Source: Fusicatenibacter saccharivorans
GTDB lineage: Bacteria > Bacillota > Clostridia > Lachnospirales > Lachnospiraceae
Reading direction: 5' to 3'
NCBI RefSeq assembly: GCF_027667425.1
Contig: NZ_JAQEGR010000004.1
Coordinates: forward strand, 124,001 to 188,000
DNA: 64,000 nt
Shown here in pieces: positions 17,812-25,325 of this stretch (position 1 is its first letter; each line of letters starts with the position of its first letter). The position numbers and the translations under genes are program-made. The notes under the pieces were generated by a model. That model saw only the letters and a program-made list of their open reading frames with translations, was not told the origin of the DNA and made no database searches.

Positions 17812-17840
17812 AGTATAGCGAAAACAGATAGAAAAAGCAA
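17812..17840 (-). promoter_or_regulatory. Sigma-A promoter of lysC
   Basis: Minus strand TTGCTT (17840-17835), 17 bp, TATACT (17817-17812). The leader to the lysC ATG is only about 115 nt, and I see no L-box there. Confidence 0.7.
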
Positions 17841-17875
17841 GGAAAAGCACAAGGAAAAGCGGTTTCGTTCTGCGG

Positions 17876-17904
17876 TTGTATTACCTTTTTGTTTGTGTTA
17901 AAAT
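17876..17904 (+). promoter_or_regulatory. Sigma-A promoter of tsaE-tsaB-rimI
   Basis: TTGTAT (17876-17881), 17 bp, TAAAAT (17899-17904), 30 bp before tsaE. It is divergent from the lysC promoter. Confidence 0.65.
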
Positions 17905-17934
17905 GATAGGCAGAAAAAGAGGAGAAGAAAGCAT

Positions 17935-18354
17935 ATGATCATAGAAACAAATTCTGCGTCGGAGACGCTTGCCCTTGGCGAAAAGCTGGGAAAAGCGGCG
18001 AAGCCGGGCCAGATTTATACATTAAACGGAGACCTTGGTGTTGGAAAAACCGTTCTGACGCAGGGCTTTGCAAAAGGACTTGGCATCACAGAGGCAGTCA
18101 ACAGTCCTACATTTACCATTATTCAGGAATATACCGAAGGGCGCCTGCCATTTTATCATTTCGATGTTTACCGGATCGGTGATATAGAAGAAATGGAAGA
18201 AATCGGATACGATGATTACTTTTTCGGTGAGGGTGTCTGCCTGATCGAATGGGCAGAACTGATTGAAGAGCTGATCCCGGAGGGTGCGATTTCGATTACG
18301 ATAGAAAAAGACCTCGAAAAAGGGTTTGATTACCGGAAAATTACGGTGGAATAA
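17935..18354 (+). CDS. tsaE: tRNA t6A biosynthesis ATPase TsaE
   Basis: 139 residues. The Walker A motif GDLGVGKT is at 32-39, followed by NSPTFTIIQEY and the LIEWAELIEELIP block typical of TsaE (YjeE). TsaE is the ATPase that recycles the TsaB-TsaD complex making threonylcarbamoyl-adenosine at position 37 of ANN-reading tRNAs. tsaB follows in the same operon. Ribosome site GAGGAGAAGAAAGC. Confidence 0.94.
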   Translation: MIIETNSASETLALGEKLGKAAKPGQIYTLNGDLGVGKTVLTQGFAKGLGITEAVNSPTFTIIQEYTEGRLPFYHFDVYRIGDIEEMEEIGYDDYFFGEGVCLIEWAELIEELIPEGAISITIEKDLEKGFDYRKITVE

Positions 18355-18471
18355 AAGAAAAAATCCTGAATGTGGTGGAAAAACAAAAGGAAATCGTAAA
18401 GATTCCTGTTTCCGGCAGACTGCCAAAATGAGTTGCACAGGAAGGAAATATCGGAAAGGAAACAAAAAATT

Positions 18472-19224
18472 ATGAAAATACTTGCACTGGACAGCTCCGG
18501 CCTGGTGGCTTCGGTGGCTGTTGTTGAAAATGACACACTGCTTGCGGAATACACCGTAAATTATAAAAAAACACATTCCCAGACTCTGCTTCCGATGCTG
18601 GATGAAATCTCGAACATGACAGAGCTGGATCTTTCGACGATCGATGCGATTGCAGTTGCCGGAGGTCCGGGCTCGTTTACCGGTCTTCGCATCGGTTCTG
18701 CAACAGCCAAGGGACTTGGTCTGGCACTTGAAAAACCACTGATTTCCATTCCAACGACGGCGGCAATCGCGTACAATATCTGGGATACTAACAAATTTGT
18801 CTGCCCGATCATGGATGCGAGAAGAAACCAGGTCTATACCGGAGTTTACTGCTACACGGATCATCGTCTCGATACGGTCTGGGAACAGGATACGATGAGC
18901 ATTGAGGCACTGGCGGAGGGCCTGAACTGCCTCGACCACGAAGTGATTTTCCTCGGGGACGGCGTTGCGGTTTACCGGGAAAAATTAGAGGCACTGCTGA
19001 CGATTCCGTTTTCCTTTGCACCGGCACACGTCAACCGCCAGAGAGCGGCAGCCGTCGGAGCACTGGCTGAGGTTTATTACAAAGAAGGTAAGATTCAGAC
19101 GGCAGAAGAGCACGAGCCGGAATACCTGAGAAAATCGCAGGCGGAGCGTGAAAGAGCGGAGCGGGAATCTGTGAAGCATGCCGATGTGGTGAAAAAACAG
19201 GAGAACGGAGAAAAAAGCGAATGA
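18472..19224 (+). CDS. tsaB: tRNA t6A biosynthesis protein TsaB
   Basis: 250 residues, inactive ASKHA-fold partner of TsaD. Signatures are MKILALDSSG, KKTHSQTLLPML and AVAGGPGSFTGLRIGSATAKG. A TTG-started extension to 18433 is possible, but the ATG at 18472 gives the universal TsaB N-terminus. It overlaps rimI by 4 bp (ATGA). Together with TsaE and TsaD (not in this window) it makes the t6A tRNA modification. Confidence 0.95.
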   Translation: MKILALDSSGLVASVAVVENDTLLAEYTVNYKKTHSQTLLPMLDEISNMTELDLSTIDAIAVAGGPGSFTGLRIGSATAKGLGLALEKPLISIPTTAAIAYNIWDTNKFVCPIMDARRNQVYTGVYCYTDHRLDTVWEQDTMSIEALAEGLNCLDHEVIFLGDGVAVYREKLEALLTIPFSFAPAHVNRQRAAAVGALAEVYYKEGKIQTAEEHEPEYLRKSQAERERAERESVKHADVVKKQENGEKSE

Positions 19225-19676
19225 TCACAATCCGTGAAATGCAGATCGATGATCTGGAGCAGGTGATGCCGATTGAGGAGGCCAACTTTTCGATTCCGTG
19301 GACAGAAACCGGATTTTTTACATTTCTGATCCGTGACGACGCACTGTTTCTTGTAGCAGAGGAGGACGGTGAAATTTTAGGATATCTCGGAATCCTGATT
19401 TCCTTTGATGAGAGTGAGATCACAAATGTCTGCGTGGCAGAAAAAGCGAGAAGACGCGGCATCGGCCGTGCACTGATGGAAGAGCTGTTCCGTCGGATGC
19501 AGGAGAGAAAGGTGCGCGTGATTCATCTGGATGTGCGCATCGGCAATACGCCGGCGCGGAATCTGTATGAGAGTCTTGGCTTTGTGCAGGACGGCCTCAG
19601 GAAGGGGTACTACGATCTTCCAAAGGAGGATGCGGTGCTGATGAGCCGGACGGATGAATCGGTTCCGAAGAGGTAG
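19221..19676 (+). CDS. rimI: Ribosomal protein S18-alanine N-acetyltransferase
   Basis: 151 residues, GNAT fold with the acetyl-CoA loop VAEKARRRGIGRALMEELF and the tail LDVRIGNTPARNLYESLGF, close to RimI. It overlaps tsaB by 4 bp, the usual tsaE-tsaB-rimI order in Firmicutes, which supports RimI over other GNATs. Whether it acetylates S18 in this species is inferred. Confidence 0.9.
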   Translation: MITIREMQIDDLEQVMPIEEANFSIPWTETGFFTFLIRDDALFLVAEEDGEILGYLGILISFDESEITNVCVAEKARRRGIGRALMEELFRRMQERKVRVIHLDVRIGNTPARNLYESLGFVQDGLRKGYYDLPKEDAVLMSRTDESVPKR

Positions 19677-19844
19677 AGAGAAATTGTTATTGTATACGCA
19701 TTTAACGCACAGGACTTTCCTTTCATTCCCAGTAGGAATGGCGGGAAAGATGTGTTACAATCGACAGGACACAGGAGAATCTGATTTCTGTTTTGTGTCA
19801 GGAACGAAGAAAGAAACGTTTTTTGATACACGGGAGGAAGAAAA

Positions 19845-20087
19845 ATGCGGAAATACAACAAAAACACAAATGAGCTGGAAGCGGCGGTGTGTAACTGCTG
19901 CGGAAAAAGCATGAAAATACAGAATGGAATGCTGCTGGAGGGGATCTGCTCGGTCGACACGACGTGGGGGTACTTTTCCGGGAAGGACCTGGAAAAGCAT
20001 GAGTTTGATCTGTGCGAGGAGTGCTACGATCGGATTACATTGTCGTTTGCGGTTCCGCCGGAAATTTCGGAGGACACGGAGGTTTAG
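19845..20087 (+). CDS. Small Cys4 zinc-ribbon-like protein of unknown function
   Basis: 80 residues. Cys pairs lie near 16-19 (VCNCCGK) and near the end (FDLCEECYDRI), so one zinc site is likely. A GGGAGGAAGAAAA ribosome site sits right before the ATG. It lies between rimI and the hydrolase, 168 bp after rimI. That gap holds only a 6-bp hairpin (CATTCC/GGAATG) and a TACAAT hexamer at 19756 without a good -35. I do not recognise a named family. It may be a small regulatory or scaffold protein. Confidence 0.75.
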   Translation: MRKYNKNTNELEAAVCNCCGKSMKIQNGMLLEGICSVDTTWGYFSGKDLEKHEFDLCEECYDRITLSFAVPPEISEDTEV

Positions 20088-20133
20088 AATTTCGGGCAGT
20101 TCGGCATCGTTCTGGAAGAAAGGGGAAGGTGCA

Positions 20134-21132
20134 ATGCAAAGAGGTTTTACGATTCAGTCGAAGGTGGATGGACTGATGCTTGACGGGCTTGTGGTGGAGC
20201 CGGAGGAGGGCGTACAGCGGACGGCGCTTCTGCAGCTCAGCCATGGAATGAGCGAATACAAGGAGCGGTATCTGCCGTTTATGGAGTTTATGGCGGAACA
20301 CGGTGTAGTGTGTGTGATTCATGATCACCGCGGGCACGGAAAGAGTGTGAAGTCGGAGCAGGACCTCGGATTTATGTACGGCGCAGGCGGCGCAGGACTT
20401 GTGGAGGATCTGTTTCTTGTCACGAAGTGGGCAAAGAAGAAGTACCCGGATCTTCCGTTTGTTCTGATGGGACACAGTATGGGATCCCTGGTTGTGCGCG
20501 CATACGCGAAGGAACACGACCAGGAGCTGGATGCGCTGATTGTGTGCGGTTCGCCGAGCAAAAATTATCTGCGGCCGCTGGGGGCGGCTGTAGGACACGC
20601 GGAAGCGGCGGTGCTCGGGGATGGGCATCGGAGCAATCTTCTGGAGGCGATGTCGTTTGGATCGTTTGCGGCGCGGTTTGCGGATGAGAAGAGCCGGTTC
20701 GCCTGGTGCTGTTCGGACCCGGAGGTGGTGCGGGAGTATGAAGAAAATCCGCTCTGTGGCTTTACGTTTTCGGATGATGCTTTTTTTGCGCTGAATGATC
20801 TGCTGAAGGAGACGTATGGATTTCATGGATGGCATTGCACAAACCGGAAGCTGCCGGTGCTGTTTTTGTCCGGCGGGGATGATCCGTGTTATGTGAATGT
20901 GCGGCGCTTTAAAAAATCCATCGACCATATGCGGCTGATCGGGTACCGCAATGTCAGAGGAAAGCTGTATCCGGGAATGCGGCATGAAATACTGAACGAG
21001 AAAGAGAAGTACCACGTATATGGCGATGTCTGGAAGTGGTTGAAGAAAGAAAAAGTGGTGGAGAATGTGGAGGGGGGAAGCACACCTCCGCAGACCCCGG
21101 ACGGCGTTCCGGCAGGGAGCGGCGGTGTTTGA
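20134..21132 (+). CDS. Alpha/beta hydrolase, monoacylglycerol lipase/lysophospholipase-like
   Basis: 332 residues. The nucleophile elbow is GHSMGS with S115. The acid is probably in LFLSGGDDPC and the histidine in YPGMRHEIL. The early LSHGMSEYKERY and HDHRGHGKSV motifs are typical of PldB-like serine hydrolases (Hydrolase_4). The likely role is cleavage of acylglycerols or lysophospholipids in the cytoplasm. The start at 20134 follows AGGGGAAGGTGCA. An in-frame extension upstream runs through the preceding gene and lacks family features. The Pro/Gly-rich C-terminal tail (about 25 residues) is unusual. Confidence 0.88.
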   Translation: MQRGFTIQSKVDGLMLDGLVVEPEEGVQRTALLQLSHGMSEYKERYLPFMEFMAEHGVVCVIHDHRGHGKSVKSEQDLGFMYGAGGAGLVEDLFLVTKWAKKKYPDLPFVLMGHSMGSLVVRAYAKEHDQELDALIVCGSPSKNYLRPLGAAVGHAEAAVLGDGHRSNLLEAMSFGSFAARFADEKSRFAWCCSDPEVVREYEENPLCGFTFSDDAFFALNDLLKETYGFHGWHCTNRKLPVLFLSGGDDPCYVNVRRFKKSIDHMRLIGYRNVRGKLYPGMRHEILNEKEKYHVYGDVWKWLKKEKVVENVEGGSTPPQTPDGVPAGSGGV

Positions 21133-21146
21133 TCATTTTTTGAAAA

Positions 21147-21182
21147 AAACGCTCATCAGCAAAAAAACTGATGAGCGTTTTT
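21147..21182. terminator. Bidirectional intrinsic terminator
   Basis: AAACGCTCATCAG (21147-21159) pairs with CTGATGAGCGTTT (21168-21180). There is a T-run after it and an A-run before it, so it serves the hydrolase and the convergent MFS gene. Confidence 0.9.
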
Positions 21183-21205
21183 CAATGAAAGTAAATTTTT
21201 GACGA

Positions 21206-22294
21206 TCACATGATCCATCCAAATACGGTGGAAAGGACGATCATAATCATAGAAAAGACAAACGAGTTCACCGACATCAGCGTCGCCCGCTGCCTGGACG
21301 GGATCATGTCATTGAGCAGAATATCGGTCCGGACTTCAAGAAAATCATCGGAAAAGGATCCGATAAATCCGCCGAAGACCATAAGGGCCGGCAGTCCGGT
21401 AAAGCTCATAAGAAAGGCGAAAAGTACACCGATCGTGCCAAACAGCAGAATCGCGCGGTAGCGGTATTTGTGAAAGTATGCCGTCATCCGCGATCCCAGT
21501 GCCGCGCCGAGTCCCATCACGAAGAGGGCAGGTCCAAGCAGCGCGCTGTTCATGCCGGTGAGTGGCAGCTTCGCCTGTAAAAAGAAGAGAACCAGCGTAG
21601 AAACGGCACCGATGAGTGCGTTCACCAGCATAATATTTCTTGCTTTTTTCTCACGGACAAGAAACTGCCAGCTTTCCTGCACAACCGAAAAGATTTCCTG
21701 TCCAACAGGATAATGAACTGGTGTTGCGTCCGTTTTTACTTCCGTAAGGCGGAATGAAATGCCAAGCGCAATCAGCCCGAAGAAGAGATCAATCGCATAC
21801 GCGCGCCGGTATCCCAGCCACAGGGCAAGGCCTGCGCAGAGCGTTGCGGTGGAATTGGTGATACGGTACAGCATCATTTCGGTAGAAGAAAAACGGGCAT
21901 AAAATCCTTCGTCCCCGTTCTGCTTCAGACTGTCATACGCAAGTGCCTCCCGTGTGCCGGATGCAAGGTTATAGCTGAGCGCACTGCATCCAAGCGCAAG
22001 CGCCGTTGTGGCAAAGCCGGTGGAAAAAATCATCAGCGTACCGGAAATCAGGGCGGCCACCTGACTTGCAATCAGCGTTTTCCGTCGCCCGAAAACATCG
22101 GCGACAACGCCGGAGGGGAGTTCAAAGCAGAGGCTCACGATATGGAAAATACTTTCGAGCATCCCGATCTGCAGCAGCGAAAATCCACGGAGTGCGAGCA
22201 GTGCAACCCACGAAGCCGCCGCAATCTGAAAATAGCCGACCGTGGTCATAAGATATAAAGTTCGTATTTGTTTTCTGGTATTTTTCTCAGACAT
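21206..22294 (-). CDS. Major facilitator superfamily transporter
   Basis: 362 residues, 10-12 membrane helices. The MFS cytoplasmic loop signature is seen in GVVADVFGRRKTL. Shorter than usual (about 400) but with no obvious break. The overall pattern (EALAYDSLKQNG, FSSTEMMLYRITNS) resembles drug-efflux MFS proteins of Firmicutes. The substrate is unknown. AAGGAG lies 8 bases before the ATG. A 27-codon reading frame and a good promoter lie upstream on the same strand, so the transcript may start with a leader peptide. Confidence 0.85.
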   Translation of the reverse strand: MSEKNTRKQIRTLYLMTTVGYFQIAAASWVALLALRGFSLLQIGMLESIFHIVSLCFELPSGVVADVFGRRKTLIASQVAALISGTLMIFSTGFATTALALGCSALSYNLASGTREALAYDSLKQNGDEGFYARFSSTEMMLYRITNSTATLCAGLALWLGYRRAYAIDLFFGLIALGISFRLTEVKTDATPVHYPVGQEIFSVVQESWQFLVREKKARNIMLVNALIGAVSTLVLFFLQAKLPLTGMNSALLGPALFVMGLGAALGSRMTAYFHKYRYRAILLFGTIGVLFAFLMSFTGLPALMVFGGFIGSFSDDFLEVRTDILLNDMIPSRQRATLMSVNSFVFSMIMIVLSTVFGWIM

Positions 22295-22383
22295 AAAAAA
22301 ATCTCCTTGTCAAAATATAGTAAAATTCTGATGGGGAGATACGTGCATTTTCTGTGTGATTTTAAGAATACAAGATGTGAAGT

Positions 22384-22467
22384 TTACTTAAAAAAGAGCG
22401 CACTATCCCCATAAACAGCTGAAACATCGCCATTTGTGAGGTGAAGAAACTGGTTTTTCCAGATCAT
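22384..22467 (-). CDS. Possible 27-aa leader peptide upstream of the MFS gene
   Basis: ATG at 22467 with AAAGGAG seven bases upstream encodes a 27-residue peptide starting MIWKNQFLHLTNGDV and ending SALFFK. It lies 35 bp after a good minus-strand promoter and about 90 bp before the transporter start, with no terminator seen between. It could be a leader peptide controlling the carrier or simply a small protein. No family is recognised. Confidence 0.45.
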   Translation of the reverse strand: MIWKNQFLHLTNGDVSAVYGDSALFFK

Positions 22468-22501
22468 AGTGCTACTCCTTTTGTAATCATAATTTTTTAT
22501 C

Positions 22502-22530
22502 AGAATACCACCGGAAACGGAAAAAGTCAA
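22502..22530 (-). promoter_or_regulatory. Sigma-A promoter, minus strand (MFS transcript)
   Basis: Minus strand TTGACT (22530-22525), 17 bp, TATTCT (22507-22502). It is divergent from the aldo/keto reductase promoter; the two -35 boxes are 31 bp apart. Confidence 0.7.
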
Positions 22531-22561
22531 AGAAAAATTTTGACAAAAATAAAAAAAACTA

Positions 22562-22592
22562 TTGACTTTCAAGTATACTTTAATGCTACAAT
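22562..22592 (+). promoter_or_regulatory. MerR-type promoter with 19-bp spacer and palindrome
   Basis: TTGACT (22562-22567), 19-bp spacer, TACAAT (22587-22592) with TGC just before the -10. The spacer holds the perfect palindrome AAGTATACTT (22571-22580). An over-long spacer with a central dyad is the mark of promoters untwisted by MerR-family activators. No MerR gene is in this window. The 22295-22652 gap otherwise holds only the divergent promoter and the small reading frame. Confidence 0.65.
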
Positions 22593-22652
22593 TTTTTCAA
22601 CAATACTGAGGAAACGAAGGTTTTCTGCGGAAAAGAAAGGGGATATTTTAAC

Positions 22653-23789
22653 ATGAGTGTAGATGTAACAAAAATGCCGAAATTAGGATTTGGCATGATG
22701 CGCCTTCCGGAGAAGGACGGAGAACTGGATTTGGAGCAGATCTGTAAAATGGTCGATGCGTACCTTGCCTCCGGAATGAACTATTTTGACACCGCCTATA
22801 TGTACTGCGGCGGAAAATCGGAGAGCATCGTGAAAAAAGCGCTGGTAGAGCGTCATCCGAGAGAAAGCTTTACTCTGACAACCAAACTTCCGCAGTGGAT
22901 GATGGACGAGGGCATCGAAGGCCGTGACCGCATTTTCAACGATCAGCTCGCGCGCACCGGAGCAGGCTACTTTGATTATTACCTGCTGCATAGCGTAGAA
23001 GACGGCGCAAACTATGAAGGCTATGTGAAATACGACTGTTTCAACTGGGCCAAGAAGAAAAAAGAAGAGGGACTGATCAAACACTTTGGTTTCTCCTTCC
23101 ACGGAACGCCGGAGCTGCTTGACAAGATTCTCTCCGAGCATCCGGAGGTTGAAATTGTCCAGATCCAGATGAACTATGCTGACTGGGACAATCCGCTGAT
23201 CCAGTCCGGACGTCTGTATGAGGTGCTTCGGAAATACGATATGCCGTTCCTTGTTATGGAGCCGGTAAAGGGCGGTTCCCTTGCATCAGCAGGCAAAGAG
23301 ATTGAAGCAGAGATGAAACGCGTTCATCCGGATGCATCGATTGCGTCCTGGGCACTCCGCTTTGCGGCTTCCCTCCCGGGTGTTGCAACCGTGCTCTCCG
23401 GTATGTCAAACGAGGAACAGATGGAGGATAATATCAAAACCTTCCGAAATTTTGTACTGTTAAACGAGGAAGAAAAAGCAGTGATCGCCAAAGCACAGGA
23501 AGCGCTGAAAAAGAGTCCGGCGGTTCCATGTACCGCCTGTCGTTACTGCTGCGACGGATGTCCGATGGGAATCGCGATTCCGGATGTGTTCAAGGCATTG
23601 AATACCATCCGCCTGTATGGAGAAGAAGACCGCGCGAAAAATTATTATAAAAAGCTGCTGGAAACATCGGGAAAAGCAGAAGACTGCGTGCAGTGCGGTC
23701 AGTGTGAGAGTGTATGCCCGCAGCATCTGCCGATCATTGACCTGTTAAAAGAAGCGTCCGAAAAGCTTGACGTGCCGGTGACGGAATAA
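22653..23789 (+). CDS. Aldo/keto reductase with C-terminal 4Fe-4S ferredoxin domain
   Basis: 378 residues. The TIM-barrel reductase (LGFGMMRLPEKDG, NYFDTAYMYCGGKSESIVKKAL, KHFGFSFHGT) is followed by a Cys-rich tail with CTACRYCCDGCPMGI and CVQCGQCESVCPQHLPI, which should bind an iron-sulfur cluster. Members are common in anaerobes and reduce unknown carbonyls with NAD(P)H or ferredoxin-linked electrons. It is transcribed alone from a MerR-type promoter and ends at a long terminator hairpin, which suggests induction by a stress compound. A decayed relative of its C-terminus lies at 43224. Confidence 0.92.
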   Translation: MSVDVTKMPKLGFGMMRLPEKDGELDLEQICKMVDAYLASGMNYFDTAYMYCGGKSESIVKKALVERHPRESFTLTTKLPQWMMDEGIEGRDRIFNDQLARTGAGYFDYYLLHSVEDGANYEGYVKYDCFNWAKKKKEEGLIKHFGFSFHGTPELLDKILSEHPEVEIVQIQMNYADWDNPLIQSGRLYEVLRKYDMPFLVMEPVKGGSLASAGKEIEAEMKRVHPDASIASWALRFAASLPGVATVLSGMSNEEQMEDNIKTFRNFVLLNEEEKAVIAKAQEALKKSPAVPCTACRYCCDGCPMGIAIPDVFKALNTIRLYGEEDRAKNYYKKLLETSGKAEDCVQCGQCESVCPQHLPIIDLLKEASEKLDVPVTE

Positions 23790-23829
23790 GAGGATTGCGA
23801 ATATCCGCTTTTGCATATGCTTTAGAAAA

Positions 23830-23879
23830 AGGCTCCCCGGAATACTCTGAAAAAAGAGTATTCCGGGGAGCCTTTTTTT
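23830..23879 (+). terminator. Intrinsic terminator of the aldo/keto reductase gene
   Basis: A 19-bp perfect stem: AGGCTCCCCGGAATACTCT (23830-23848) and its complement (23855-23873), then seven T. Between it and 24028 I see no gene; an open frame at 23795-24106 runs through the hairpin and is not credible. Confidence 0.93.
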
Positions 23880-24027
23880 CTATGGGAAATCTTGTTGGAA
23901 TTTCCTGCGGAGAAAAAGATCCTTTGGGCAGGATTGCACTGCGCGGAAAAAATGTGCCACTTGCGAGAGATGTGACGGAGCGGTTTACGACCGGAAAAAT
24001 GGAATGTAAAAAAGAAAAAACTCATGT

Positions 24028-24082
24028 TTTACATAAACTTAACATCTCTGAGATTTTGCATTTTACACGCCGTTGTTATGAT
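24028..24082 (+). promoter_or_regulatory. Pho box and promoter of the pst operon
   Basis: TTTACA (24028-24033) and TTAACA (24039-24044), spaced by 5 bp, match the direct-repeat Pho box bound by Firmicutes PhoP. A further TTTACA lies at 24062, and inverted TGTAAA copies lie at 24005, 24089 and 24101. The core promoter is probably TTTTGC (24054) and TATGAT (24077-24082). Its weak -35 fits an activator-dependent promoter. Confidence 0.7.
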
Positions 24083-24179
24083 GAAACCTGTAAAAACGAA
24101 ATGTAAAAAACGTCGGGATTGCGATTTTACAAAATAGAAATCACAAAAATCCCGTGTGAAAAGAGGAGAAAAGAATATT

Positions 24180-25136
24180 ATGAAGAGAAAAGTAATTGCA
24201 ATCACCTTAACCGCAATGATGGCTGCAGGAATGCTTGCAGGATGTGGAAGCAGCGATAGCAGCAGTTCTTCCACAGCAGACACTACAAAAGAGGCTTCTG
24301 CAACAGAGGCAGATGGCAGCACAGACGGTGACAGCACCGCAGCAGGCGGAGATTTTTCCGGACAGATCAGCGTGATCTCCCGTGAGGATGGTTCCGGTAC
24401 CAGAGGTGCATTCATCGAGCTGTTCGGTGTAGAAGAGAAAAACGATGCAGGTGAGAAAGTGGATAATACCACCGTTGATGCACAGATCACCAACAATACT
24501 TCCGTTATGATGAGCACAGTGGCAGGTAACCAGTACGCAATCGGTTATATCTCCCTTGGATCCTTAAATGATGAAGTCAAAGCACTGAAAATCGACGGAG
24601 CAGAGGCAAGCGCAGAGAACGTAGAAAACGGTTCCTATAAAGTAAGCCGTCCGTTCAACATTGTAACAAAAGACGGTCTTTCCGCAGATGCGCAGGATTT
24701 CATGGACTACATCTTAAGCACCGACGGACAGCAGGTTGTTTCAGATGACGGATATATTGCAATCAAAGATACCAAAGCCTACGAAGGAAGCTGCAGCGGT
24801 GAAAAGGTTGTGGTAGCAGGATCTTCCTCTGTAACACCACTGATGGAAAAATTAAAAGAGGCTTATACAAAAGTAAATTCAAACGCTAACATCGAAGTAC
24901 AGCAGAGCGACTCCACAACAGGTATCACTTCCGCAAGCGACGGTCTCTGCGACATCGGTATGGCATCCCGTGACTTAAAGGATGAGGAGAAATCCTCAGG
25001 GCTTACCGCAACCGTAATCGCAACCGACGGTATTGCTGTCATCGTAAACAAAGAGAACCCGACCGATGGGCTGACCAGCGATCAGGTAAAGAGCATCTAT
25101 GTTGGCGACACAACCGACTGGGCAGATGTAAAATAA
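24180..25136 (+). CDS. pstS: Phosphate-binding lipoprotein PstS with circularly permuted halves
   Basis: 318 residues. The signal peptide ends in the lipobox LAGC (C22), and a Ser/Thr-rich linker follows. Residues 61-197 (SREDGSGTRGAF, AIGYISLGSLND, STDGQQVV) equal what is normally the C-terminal half of PstS. Residues 208-318 (VVVAGSSSVTPLMEKL, CDIGMASRDLKDEE, ATDGIAVIVN, DWADVK) equal the normal N-terminal half. The order is thus swapped, with breakpoints at the usual junction between the DWxDV and SREDGSG segments. It should still bind phosphate for PstCAB. The ATG at 24180 follows AGAGGAGAAAAGAAT; an earlier in-frame start at 24156 is less fitting. Confidence 0.9.
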   Translation: MKRKVIAITLTAMMAAGMLAGCGSSDSSSSSTADTTKEASATEADGSTDGDSTAAGGDFSGQISVISREDGSGTRGAFIELFGVEEKNDAGEKVDNTTVDAQITNNTSVMMSTVAGNQYAIGYISLGSLNDEVKALKIDGAEASAENVENGSYKVSRPFNIVTKDGLSADAQDFMDYILSTDGQQVVSDDGYIAIKDTKAYEGSCSGEKVVVAGSSSVTPLMEKLKEAYTKVNSNANIEVQQSDSTTGITSASDGLCDIGMASRDLKDEEKSSGLTATVIATDGIAVIVNKENPTDGLTSDQVKSIYVGDTTDWADVK

Positions 25137-25161
25137 AGAATGTATAAAGCAATGGAAAAAG

Positions 25162-25296
25162 AAGTAAGGGCGAACAATGGAAAATCGCTCTTACTTCCGT
25201 ATCCGAAAATGTTCAGAAAAAGAAGCTGTCTTTCGGAACGTGCTTGAAAAAGCAGTTCGTAAGAAAAAAACGAAAGTCTTTTTCAAACACGCTCCG
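25162..25296 (+). other. Two mRNA hairpins between pstS and pstC
   Basis: AAGTAAGGGCGA (25162-25173) pairs with TCGCTCTTACTT (25185-25196). A larger imperfect stem joins CGGAACGTGCTTGAAAAAG (25234-25252) with CTTTTTCAAACACGCTCCG (25278-25296). Neither ends in a T-run. They may protect the pstS 3' end and let PstS be made in excess over the membrane subunits. Confidence 0.5.
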
Positions 25297-25325
25297 CGAA
25301 ACAATGAAAGGAAAGGATTTATCTT

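Noticed and set aside
19924..20133. N-terminal extension of the alpha/beta hydrolase
   Set aside because: The extension overlaps the zinc-ribbon gene in another frame, is Arg/Ser-rich and has no homologous character. The ATG at 20134 has a ribosome site.
23795..24106. 103-codon open frame between the aldo/keto reductase and pstS
   Set aside because: It runs straight through a 19-bp terminator hairpin and the Pho-box region and shows no recognisable protein.
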